From Sphaerosporella brunnea (lineage: Eukaryota > Ascomycota > Pezizomycetes > Pezizales > Pyronemataceae): a DNA stretch of 64,000 nucleotides. Position 1 is the first letter of the stretch. Each line of letters starts with the position of its first letter. The stretch lies in the NCBI GenBank assembly GCA_008704415.1, contig VXIS01000047.1, positions 62,001 to 126,000 of the forward strand. The letters are read 5' to 3'. The translations under genes and the position numbers were made by a program. A model generated the notes under the pieces. That model saw only the letters and a list, made by a program, of their open reading frames with translations. It did not search any database and was not told the DNA's origin. This document shows positions 22,111-31,365 of the stretch, piece after piece.

Positions 22111-22743
22111 TTACAGCTTCGTTGCGGGCGTGCCGCCTGCCAGTCTCGTCGGTTTTTCGTTTTTTGTGCGGGCACGTCGGCCATATCGGTCCCGTCGCCG
22201 CTTCCATCCACCGTTCGCCAGTTGCTGTGCCAACCTCATCAGTTGCACTGCCACTTTCACTTCGGCGACGACGACGACGCCGCCGCTGTTCGCCTTTGTA
22301 GACAGCGAGCACGTGGCGCACGAAGGCCATGAAGTTAGATGTATTACCCAGACGCGGGTGGGAACGCCGAAGTAGCTGTTGAGATGCCATTGCATCCCCG
22401 CACAGAATTGAGTGACACACAGGTTTCGAGCGTTGAGATTGACGTGTGACAGCGACCACGAGGACGCGCAAAGGGCGCTGTGTTCGTAGGTTGCGAGACC
22501 AGGAGACTCCCTTTGCCAGCCCTTTTTTTTCGGGACACAGACGGATTGTTGGCGTTGTCTGAGCGACCGCAGGGTGCCATCGAGTACAGCCACCAGTGGG
22601 TAAAAAGGTAGCCTCCACAAACTACGTTGGCCATGGAAAATGGACGGATATGTGGAGCTGAATCTTTTACCCAGGATCAGTCCTTCGCAGTTCAAACCAT
22701 CGAACTGGCCAGTACACTTAACGCTCGACGATGAATCAACCAT
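22111..22743 (-). CDS. Hypothetical 210-aa ORF
   Basis: An ATG-initiated minus frame (ATG 22741-22743) of 210 codons. Its composition is balanced, with aromatic and hydrophobic clusters (RSLWRLPFYPLVAVLDG) and a basic end (WKRRRDRYGRRARTKNEK). A second minus frame over the same DNA lacks an ATG. There is no signal peptide, Zn motif or transposase motif. It may be a real gene or chance. Confidence 0.3.
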   Translation of the reverse strand: MVDSSSSVKCTGQFDGLNCEGLILGKRFSSTYPSIFHGQRSLWRLPFYPLVAVLDGTLRSLRQRQQSVCVPKKKGWQRESPGLATYEHSALCASSWSLSHVNLNARNLCVTQFCAGMQWHLNSYFGVPTRVWVIHLTSWPSCATCSLSTKANSGGVVVVAEVKVAVQLMRLAQQLANGGWKRRRDRYGRRARTKNEKPTRLAGGTPATKL

Positions 22744-23033
22744 ACAAGATTCTCACCCGCATCAGAAATACGCCTCGGGATTTCTCTTGAGAGTAGCCGT
22801 GCTGATACTCTTTAGTGGAGTCGATCTGATCAGCGGAACGTGGCGGTCACTGATTTGGGTACACTCTGAACCAATGGCCTCCCCTGCCTGCGAAACCTCG
22901 AGCGCGGGAACCGACAACGCTGGGCAATCAAGTGCCGCATTGTATCGTAACGTTGTTTTTGCGTGTATCGCGTTCCACAGCACTGCAACAAGTAACATTC
23001 CGGTAGAACGGTCATTGTGCGAGTCAGGGAGGA

Positions 23034-23501
23034 CTAGTTGTGAGGGTCGCGCGGACCGATATTACAACTGTTGACGAAAGTAATGGTCTTCATGACCGGA
23101 TAATCATGATGATGAACACTGATGATCACAGCATTGCAGCCCAGCGCCACATTGCGAAAGACAAACCTGCTGCTAATGTCATGCCGCTCACCAGACACTT
23201 CTACATCGCGTTCTTGCGCGACCATATGGACAAACGATGAAGAAGCGCCGTTGTCCAGCAAAGCCCAATGGCGATGCGCTTTGGAAGTAATACAGCGCAG
23301 CCCTACAGCCGCAAAATTGAAGTAAGAGAACGACCTAACCTTTAACACATCGTATACGGTTGTCACCCAAGCACCGCAAGGGGCGCAATTGGGCCTGCAA
23401 ATTCTCTGACATATCCGGCAACCACTTCGTTCGCCTCGTGTGACGCCTTGCATGCCTCTTGTCCACCAAACGCCCCATTTCCGTTGCCGCACCTGACCCA
23501 T
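23034..23501 (-). pseudogene. Retroelement aspartic-protease relic
   Basis: The minus frame contains WALLDNGASSSFVHMVA at about 23270-23220. This has the form of a retroviral-type protease active site (L-L-D-[ST]-G-A), here with Asn in place of Ser/Thr. Hydrophobic strands follow (NAVIISVHHHDYPVMK), as in gypsy proteases. No Gag or RT is visible on either side in a usable frame, so this is an isolated decayed fragment. The first open codon (near 23501) is not an ATG. Confidence 0.5.
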
Positions 23502-26500
23502 GAGAGCGTATCATAGAGGGGATGGACAGCGTACCAGCGGGTGTGTGTGTAATGGGTCTGTCATGATCGTATTCGGAGGACAAACCTGATTGCCAACAAA
23601 CTGTCCATTACCGGTGGCCGAACGGCTAGGAGTGTCAAGCCTGAGCCTACGATGTGGTAAGCACGAGGGGCCTTTGTCATTTTGGTGGGGCTGTTGAAAG
23701 TGGTTTGATATTGTTGCGTGGCGCACGCTCAAATCTATGCTTCCATTCTAATTGTTGACCACCCGACTTGCACAAACCCCGTCGCAGTTCAATACACATC
23801 CACAGCGACAACATAGACTTGGCAGTCTTCGTTCTTCAATGGATAGGTTTCGGCAGACACTGCAGGTACCGGAGAATGGGTACCCCGTCCGCGGTTGTGA
23901 TTTGAGATCGAACCGAGCCTGCACCGGCCGAAAGCTCCAGCCAGGATGTCAACCCTGCTCGCGTCAACATGTTTTTTCAAGTCCCTCCCATCAGGTACCA
24001 GGTGGTCGCGGACGGGACGTAATAGATGTACCTGCAACTCTGGGGTATCGCAGTGGTAAACCGGGATTCAACGACCGGTGTACAACCGATGGCCTAGCGC
24101 TCCGCGTCAGTTGGAATGTTCAGGCACAGGCAAGCGTCGCCGTTCCGGCGGCGGCGTTCGGGCGCCACCCTCAGCGCGGCCTCTGCAGCTGTCCTGCACG
24201 GTTGCTCCGCTCGTTCATTATGGTCGTGGAGGTTGAAGTAGCTGGGATGGATTCATCTGCCTTCTTTGCCCCTCATCATGAATTGAACCACCTCCGTCCC
24301 GTCAATCAGCTCGATCATGTACCTTGCTTTCCGTGCCGCCCCTAACGTCAGTAGCCGGCGTAAACAGCCAGGCGGGCTTGGCTGGGTGTAAATGTCAGCC
24401 CAAACCGTCCCGACTTCTATTGGACCAGCCCGACAGTTCCAATGCGAGAAATTTTCAGTGAAACCCCGTCGCGTGCGCCGCCCGCGCGGCGTGTTTGGTA
24501 TGACGTGCCCAATCCACTGCGCCCACACAGTCGATGATGTGTACCATGCCGGAACAAGCGATTCAGCTACAGGCATAACAAGCGGAAGAGCTCAGCGACG
24601 GGTACGCCGGTGGATAGGCGCGGTTTTGGAAAGCACCGATTCACTGTGTCAAGCCCTAGTTGTACAAGCATTCAAAGTCACCGCGTGCTCAAGCGGTAAG
24701 GCGGCGCACCACCTGCGGAAGGGGCGTCACATTGGGAAGGCCGGTGAAATTGAAAACGTTCAGCGGGAAGACAAAGGGCGGATACTGCCAGTGTACACGG
24801 GCGTTCTGTAGAGTTCGACTGTGCGTGCGCATCTCAGCTTTCATCATGTGGAGCGCCTGAAGTTCTCGGAACGTAAATCCTCGCGCTGGAGGCCTGCTAC
24901 CCTGTGCACATCCCATTTGCGTCTGGGGTAGACTGTGTGTTTGGAATACAGCAAGAAAGCGTGATTGGTTCACTCCACCAATGGTCATTCCGCATTCATT
25001 GTAGCTTAGACCTATACTTGCGGGATTTTTAAGTTTCGAGAACAGCCAATTAACCCGCCTCGGACAGACGGTTGGAGCGGCTCCCCGCCGAGCTCCCCAT
25101 CAGCTCGCAATCGTCCGCATTATGGCCAGCGCCCACTGCTAGGAGAGTATCCAATCTACTGGCCACATCATGGCGCGTACAAGACTCCGCGGAGGTAGGT
25201 GTTCGACCCAGTATGATGGAGGGAGGAGGAGGAGGATGAGGAGCTTCAGGCCAGCAGCTGATCAGGACGGTCTATGTAGGGCCCGAAATCACACCACGGC
25301 GGCGCGCTACAATTGTCACTCTCACATATCTCGGTGTCCCTTTTAGAAAAATACAGCAGATTTCCGGTGTCAAAACATCATCCCCGGACACCGTTTCCCG
25401 GAATGCTGTGACAATCGCGACGGATAAACAGATTGAGACCATTGGCTCGGCGCTGGGTACTAGCAATCAATTTTTCTTGAATACTTCGCTCTATTGTCTT
25501 GCTTCCCACCTTTACTTTGATCCTCTCCGCGTGCTTTTTGGTTGTACAAAGCAGAGAATTGCTGTGCGTCAAGCACAGCTCAAAATCGAAATTGTACAGG
25601 CCCTAGACTGCTTGCCGCACTGGGTTGCGGCCGGTATCGTCAAGAGTTGGGAGGTTTGTGTTGAACAGTGGCTGGTACGCGTGGTTGTAATGGCGTTTTT
25701 GTGTTTAGAGATTCAATACGTTTACGTTATGCCAAATTATGATTTCTCGGTGTGTGGGCTGCCGCAGAAACCGGCGGCCCACGATATTTACAGCCCGCCT
25801 AGACTGCCGGCCTGTTTCACTGGCCGAGATACGCCCGAGTACGCCCGCCCAGCTGGATGGCTTCTGACAATACTGCGTGACGTTATGGATAAAGTCCCCC
25901 ACGTTGTCGATACCCAGGAATGATATCCACCTTGGCCGAATGCCGTAGCTCAGGGTTACCACTCTGCAACGGAGCAGGAGGCGGCGATCATTGAGATCTC
26001 TTGCATACCCAATTTTCCCAAGCGATTGCGAAACACCATTCCCGTGCACAATTCTAAGGGAGGCATCATGGCTTCCGTCTTTGCTTACGCCGACAGCAGG
26101 CACTTTTTGGCCTCATTAATTAATTGTCTGCTGTTGAGGGAAGTCAAGGTGCTTTGACACCGGCGATAACGAGCGATCAGGCGATGCTTGACGTGATTTA
26201 AAAAAAATCAAACAAGCTGTACGAAGAAGAGGGGACGGCCAGCTAGGACGGTTGTGCTGCTGAATGGCACGTTTCGTGCCTGGAAAGAAGCAGAACCGCA
26301 GCGTTTGAGGGCTGGGTAACCGTGGTTACTGCTTGTGATTCCAAAGGTCACTCGAAACGATGATTCTTAGTCGCGAGGCAACAGGCACAAACGGGCGCCA
26401 TGAAATATGCTCTCTCGCATAGGGTAATTTCACCGGTCAAAATCGCGCTGGCCATTCACTAAAAGGAACGACCTCTTGAAAAAAGAGCGATTCTTGATGC

Positions 26501-26780
26501 TTTCAGACCATGCAATGGTAGTAAAAGAGTAGTTATACGCAGTCCGTCTAAGGGAGCGCGTTTACCGGCTTACGCAACGCAGAGTTCAACATAGCCTGCA
26601 CTGCATGGCCAGGTTGGTAGCCCAGGCGCCAGGGGTGCGTGCCTGGTCTTGGTATGTGAGGACGGCAATGCTCCGCGTCGTCACACGTCCGACGGACTCT
26701 GAACTCACTTTCCTGCGATCAGAAATGGAGGGAGATTACAAACATGCGGTGCATCCCCCAGGCTTTCCTGTTTAACAGCG
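23502..26780. other. No firm gene; conflicting ORFs near 25.3-26.1 kb
   Basis: Open frames occur on both strands without recognisable domains. Examples are 23752-24345 (+), 24253-24576 (-; ends RYMIELIDGTEVVQFMM), 25408-25923 (+) and 25705-26103 (-). At 25378-25572 (-) a basic peptide (KHAERIKVKVGSKTIERS) looks coding but cannot be extended. A purine-rich GGA-type microsatellite lies at about 25217-25243. From 26100 to 26780 I see nothing. Confidence 0.35.
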
Positions 26781-27294
26781 CTACTGAATCTTGAACCAGG
26801 CCAACGCAGGGTCCGGAAACCGGTTCGGCCGCCTGATTGACGGAATCGTGCACTCAGTCAGCCTGAAATGATCATAGCCATAGACACAGTTGGTTGGCAC
26901 CCGCTTCCCACGGGTTACAATCGCCCGTCCACACACTCTCATCTGTTGCCCGCTTGGGAAGTTGCTTCGGCTTCCTGCAGAAAAGCTCGGTAAGGAATCA
27001 CTCAACAGCCAGAAACGGACTTCCAAATCATCACCCGGTACCTCTCTTGCCGCCAGCCATTGTTTCCTGTCTTCAGCGTGGTCGACATCATCCTGATAAA
27101 GGCGTGATTTGATGATGACAGCGAGCGCAGCGAGATAATGCGTGGTCGCATGCTCATCGGGATCATTGGTGTTATCCTGATTGCCGCACAAAACTGTGAT
27201 CTTGAAGTGTGTTATGCGTGCCGAAATGTTAGACTGTTCAAACGGCTTCGTCCCGCAGTGTCAGCGAAGAAAACGTCTGTTCTTGTTCTGCCAT
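26781..27294 (-). CDS. Putative two-exon gene, ~156 aa
   Basis: The minus-strand ATG at 27294-27292 opens MAEQEQTFSSLTLRDEA. A 43-nt intron (27201-27243; GTTTGA...TCTAACA...TTCAAG, with a perfect CTAAC branch word) then joins in phase 0 to a 139-codon frame ending at 26781. Exon 2 is acidic and helical at first (HYLAALAVIIKSRLYQDDV, AEDRKQWLAAREVPG) and then basic and Cys-containing (QQMRVCGRAIVTRGKR). There is no recognised family. The intron is short and the donor is non-consensus after GT, so the model is tentative. Confidence 0.35.
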
Positions 27295-27474
27295 TCAACC
27301 TAAACTGGTTGTGGTTGCGCTGACCTCTACAAACGCTCATTCATACTGTGTTGGGGCAGCGAAAACCCCCTTCACAGGATGACACAACAGCCCCCCATCG
27401 GTGAAAACGGTCGAGTACCCCCGTTTTGCCGCCGCACGCAGCCACTGCCCAGATAGGTGCCGTGTGACAACGCG

Positions 27475-28223
27475 TCACCCACTCATAGCCGGTCCACCGC
27501 GCCTTCTGCGCTGAACCTCCCACGCCAGGTTTCCGTCTTCCCAATGTCGAACTTCTGCCCCTTTCTTTCCTTTCTTTTTGGCCGCCACGTCACCAGAGAA
27601 CTCTGATGATCGGGGCTCAGCAATGTTCGGGGTCTGCCGATGAAGACGGTGATCCCGATGATCAGTACCATTCAGACATTCATCCGCATCATAATGACAA
27701 GAATCGCTCGCATTACCGTCGTTCGCTGGTGTCTCCATAAATAACTCCTGCGCATTATTCTGGTTTGTGTTGTAGTAGACCGCTTGGTTTCGCTCGGCGT
27801 TGTTGGTATTCGGCGTGGGCAAGACTACTTGCAACCATCAAAATCATCAGAAGAGGGCGATAGGTCCAGATTATGCCACGCACCAGGCTGGCGCGGTACC
27901 CTTTGAACCACTTCAGGTCTTAAAAACGTGGGCCCAAAGGTCCGACTGCAGCCTGATAACACATCCGCCTTCCTGACTACGGCACTAGACAATATCCATC
28001 GCAACGCCATATGGATATGTTTATACAGGTCGGACAAACCACGGCAGTGTACTAGCTGAGCATGCGTGGAGGTTTGCAAGCATGTCGCGCATACCTGAGC
28101 GGTGTTGGTCTCAGACATATCGTTCATTAATTGTTTCGGATATTTCGATCTGGTGCGGGGTTGCATCCATGCATGGAGAGATAGTGTGCTGCCTGCACTG
28201 CCGCTGGTGTCGCAGGGAAGCAC
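27475..28223 (-). pseudogene. Two abutting minus frames, probably one broken gene
   Basis: The upstream frame (28223-27825) has a Cys-containing segment (AQVCATCLQTSTHAQLVHC) and a polar end with SPSSDDFDG. The overlapping next frame (27834-27475) continues as an Asn/Asp-rich region (PNTNNAERNQAVYYNTN) and a basic segment (AAKKKGKKG). The pieces overlap by 10 nt in different registers, so an indel or small intron near 27830 would join them. The family is unknown. Confidence 0.3.
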
Positions 28224-29966
28224 GCGGCCGACAAGCTTGGGCAGCCGGGCCGCCGTGACGGCGGGGCTGGCTTATTAAACCGCCGGCTGAGCCGCTCCAG
28301 GTTTCTGCCCAGGCGATGCGGCGTTGACTGTTTGGGCTGGCTACTGACTGCCCTGCCCGCATATGTATCCTACCAACAAAACTAGGTTCCAACATTGACG
28401 TGCAGCTGGGACTCAGCATTCGTCGAAAACGTCGCCGGTGTGGCCTTTGTTTTTCCGGTCGTATTGTATGTGGGTGTCATGCTGTTCTCACGCCGTGTCA
28501 GCCCTTGGTTTACCGCATGTACTCGCCAAGCAGGACGAACAGGAATCGAGATCTCTCTCCCCGTGGTCAGGATTTCACCCCTCCGATCACATCTTTTCCC
28601 CGCCGCGTCGTTGCAAATGTTATTGTGGACTCCAATTCAGGTTGATCAATACGTCCACTATCCCCACAACTCATCGCTGCTTTCGTCGAAAGACCCAACT
28701 AATAATCAAGCCCCAATGCGTGTGTTCCCCAAGAAATTGACATCGGTAGATCAACTACACACAGTATTAGTCTCCACGTGCGCAATGGCGAACCTGTACA
28801 CACCTCTGATCCACTTGAAGGTCTTCGCAGAGGGAATTGTGAGAGTGCCCCTCTTTGTCGTGTTGAACACCAAAATATGCAGTGCGTGATTGGATAGCGT
28901 GGAACGTGGATGAAAACGGCCGTTTTTCTACGCTCGGACTGAGAAATGGTTGGTCGACCGGCCTCCGTTGCGTCATTCTGGATCTGTCCAAACGGTCGAT
29001 CCGCACTCTGCATAACATGCCGTAAAGCGAACGCCCTGCAGATTAGTCGGCCTTACTTGTCGTAGACGGTCTTCTATGGGAACCTCCACCCCCGAATCGC
29101 ATCGCCTACCGCCCGGCGGCTTCAGGCAGCGATTCACACATATATGATGTCAGCCTACCGCGTACACCGGTGACCCGCCGTCCACTGAACGGCATGTAAC
29201 GGTTGATGTAACTCTAAATCGACGCATCGCATATGCAGGCCCCCGGCGGCTGCTCGTTCGCTGGCTTACACGAGATAGTAGCAATCTCCTGGAACCTAGA
29301 ACGATGGACTGTACCAGACCACATGCTGCTGATTGTGAGCTTTTTGAGCCGCTTTGGCGATTGGGGATGCTGATCACAACCGAGGACCAGTGACCGGCTT
29401 CTGCAATTTGACAACCTCCGTGTTCGCGTGCTACAAAAGCCTTTTATAATCTACCGTTACTCATTGGCAGCAAAGGAGGCCGGATCGTGATACGTTGATA
29501 GTATTCCTGATGGTCTGATTCATGGTCTGTCCCATGAGGTCGTCATGCTGTACTGAGTTGCGGCAAAACGTCTGCAACCCCAAATTGAGGGCGGTCTACG
29601 CTTGTGTCCTTCCCGGGACGCTGTTTGTCAGTCGAGGCGTTTGAATGTTCAATCACCCACGCACACACAACAAAAGACAAAAATGTATGTGACAGAAGCC
29701 AAGGAAATTCAACGCAGCGGGCGACGCGGTTGGTATAACTGTTCAGATCCCACTGCGAACTGAACGTTTTACAACATCGCCTGCCTTTGGTCCAATGGAG
29801 GAACTGAGCTTCTTCAATCATCTTCTCTTCTTTCAATACGGGGTTTCGAGCGGGCCCGGTTGTATCGACTATGACCAATAAATACTGAGTTGATCAGTGA
29901 CCTGTTTTCGAGTATCCCCTCGGAATTTATCAAGTCTGACACGCAGAAGATTCTGAGTTTATTTCT
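28224..29966. other. No firm gene
   Basis: ORFs at 28395-28889 (+) and 28699-29013 (-) oppose each other. A 111-codon minus frame at 29543-29878 has a natural look (EEAQFLHWTKGRRCCKTF) but no known motif. Nothing else was recognised up to the interrupted repeat at 29967. Confidence 0.35.
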
Positions 29967-30047
29967 ATGTGTGAAATAGCGGATCTTATTCGCTCACGAC
30001 AAGACTACACCCCGGCACTGAAACACGTGAGCTCTTGTCGATTGCTG
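29967..30047 (+). pseudogene. Left half of a coding repeat split by the gypsy insertion
   Basis: ATG 29967 opens 27 codons that run up to the LTR and end in ...CRLL. The frame resumes on the far side at 37121 (AQYPPPENKCVFQIMITIP...). A homologous, uninterrupted copy lies at about 43150-43345 on minus, where PALKRVIYGRLLAQ spans the junction. So this is the 5' half of a repeated coding unit disrupted by the retrotransposon. The family is unknown. Confidence 0.6.
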
Positions 30048-30084
30048 TGTGGTTTGCACGTACGGTGTAGAATATAGGAGGCAG

Positions 30085-30092
30085 TATAAAAG
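30085..30092 (+). promoter_or_regulatory. TATA box in the LTR, antisense orientation
   Basis: TATAAAAG on the plus strand, opposite to gag-pol, 251 bp upstream of the antisense gene ATG (30343). The same box at 36956-36963 in the other LTR points out of the element into flanking DNA. It fits a promoter for the antisense gene, but this is not proven. Confidence 0.5.
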
Positions 30093-30129
30093 AGAGAAGA
30101 GAGTTGTTATCCTTCAGCTACGTACTATT

Positions 30130-30152
30130 CCGGGGTATTTATTATACCCCGG
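30130..30152 (-). promoter_or_regulatory. LTR hairpin presenting AAUAAA (poly(A) hairpin)
   Basis: CCGGGGTAT and ATACCCCGG form a perfect 9-bp inverted repeat around a 5-nt loop. On the sense strand the loop plus the first stem base read AATAAA, a poly(A) signal at the hairpin tip. The same DNA (GTATAATAAATA) could double as a sense-strand TATA element. It is duplicated at 37001-37023. Confidence 0.65.
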
Positions 30153-30245
30153 TGGCAAAAGCACTATCCATATTTTCCTTTTCTCTTTTCTTTGCGGCTC
30201 CGTGATCCGTGCCACCCGAGCCGCCACCCGAGCGCCACAACCACA

Positions 30246-30257
30246 TCCTCCTCCACC
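30246..30257 (-). other. Polypurine tract
   Basis: The minus strand reads GGTGGAGGAGGA directly against the start of the 3' LTR. This is the expected position and composition of the plus-strand primer for reverse transcription. Confidence 0.85.
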
Positions 30258-30342
30258 TAAACCCCGAACAGCCCACTGTTCGAAAAACCTTTTCGCCCTT
30301 AGTCCTACCCCGACACCACACAATTCTTCGACCACCATCAAC

Positions 30343-31309
30343 ATGCTCCCTCCTTTTCGTTCCCGTAAGCGGAAGCTTGCTCAAGGTAGCTCTCTGGCAA
30401 CTCCTCCACCTGGACTGCTGCTAATTGTCGGTTGTAGTGCAAGCAGCCTATCGTGCACACCGGAAGAGGGTCACTCCTACTAAGCCACCCGTCGCCGAGC
30501 GCTCTGTCGCGGCGCGTTCTGTTGTCGAGCCATCCGTCGCCGAGCCGTCCGTCGCCGAGCCGTCCGTCGCCGAGCCGTTTGTGGAACGCGGAGCCCGTCT
30601 GTCAGAGGCTGCTAAGTTGCATGCTTTCTCCTTCCGAGACGTCACAGCACGTCCGGGACCTTGGCGCAACCTGCTACGCAGTTCCTCCCCGGTCTTGCCT
30701 TCTGCAAGCTCTAGCGAATCAGAGGAAGAATGGGGTGGTATCGTTGATGATGACACCGGGACTGCAGTCAGCGCTGAGGATGCTGAAGATACCGAAGACA
30801 CCGAGAACACTGAGGCTGCTGAGGATGCCGAGGACGCCGAGACTGTTGGGTTCTCGCCAAGCCGTACCGTTCTTCAACGGTTACGCGAGAACACCGAAAA
30901 GATCGCGCAACTATTGGAAGAGAACCGCCTCCTGCTAGCTGGTAGGGGGCTGAGTCCTGCCGCGTTGTCCGTTAAAAGGGCGAGAAGTAGGAGCATTGGA
31001 CGCTACCCTTCGTGCCCCAGGCCAAAGGTCGGCGTGTTGCCCTTGGAACGGGTCAAAGCTGAGATCCAAGAGGTGCGGGCCCAAACGAAAATGTGTGAGG
31101 CCAAGATCGTGGGCCTGTACTTGTTGGGGAGGGTCAAGCTTGGTGGAGGGATAGGCATGGTGCAGCCTAGGAGGCCGGTCTGTGAACGTTGTAAGAGGAA
31201 GGGCTTGGCCTGCTTGGAGGTGGACCGCTCAAAGGAAAAGCGGGTCTTTACCTCCTCCTGTGCTGAGTGTAAGGTAGCTGCCAGTGGTTGTAGATTTAGT
31301 GAGGCTTAG
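30343..31309 (+). CDS. Antisense zinc-cluster protein encoded inside the gypsy element (two exons, 304 aa)
   Basis: ATG 30343 starts a short basic exon (FRSRKRKLAQ, to 30385). A 52-nt intron (30386-30437) then joins in phase to exon 2 (30438-31309). Order along the protein: basic N-terminus; a short tandem repeat of SVAEP (DNA about 30525-30580); an acidic stretch (residues about 105-152) with repeated Glu-Asp pairs; a leucine-rich coiled coil (residues about 158-182, LRENTEKIAQLLEENRLLL); and a C-terminal cysteine cluster C263, C266, C273, C289, C292, C299 (CX2CX6CX15CX2CX6C). The cluster matches the six-Cys plan of fungal Zn2Cys6 binuclear clusters, with a long central loop and at the opposite end from usual. 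A nucleic-acid-binding or dimeric regulatory role is inference. It converges on pol: the stop codons are 56 bp apart. The LTR TATA box lies upstream. Confidence 0.8.
30386..30437 (+). other. Intron of the antisense gene
   Basis: 52 nt, GTAGCT...GCTAAT...TTGTAG, with a CTAAT branch word 12-16 nt before the acceptor. An alternative stronger donor GTAAGC at 30365 is in the same phase and would drop seven residues. Without splicing the long frame has no ATG, which supports the intron. Confidence 0.7.
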
Positions 31310-31365
31310 ACGGAGGGAGAGGAGTGAGAAGTAGGAAAATAGAGAATGTAAAACCAACAGTCCTT

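Larger units (their letters stand above)
30048..30245 (-). repeat. 3' LTR of the gypsy element
   Basis: 198 bp, identical by eye to 36919-37116. On plus it carries TATAAAAG (30085-30092), which points toward the antisense gene, and a perfect 9-bp-stem hairpin (30130-30152). Confidence 0.95.

Noticed and set aside
21950..22618. 222-codon minus frame
   Set aside because: Starts only at GTG and overlaps the ATG-initiated 210-codon frame on the same strand; kept only the latter, at low confidence.
30049..30483. 144-codon plus frame running through the 3' LTR
   Set aside because: No ATG at the 5' end, mostly LTR sequence. Its 3' part contains exon 1 of the antisense gene, after which reading through the intron ends in a different frame.
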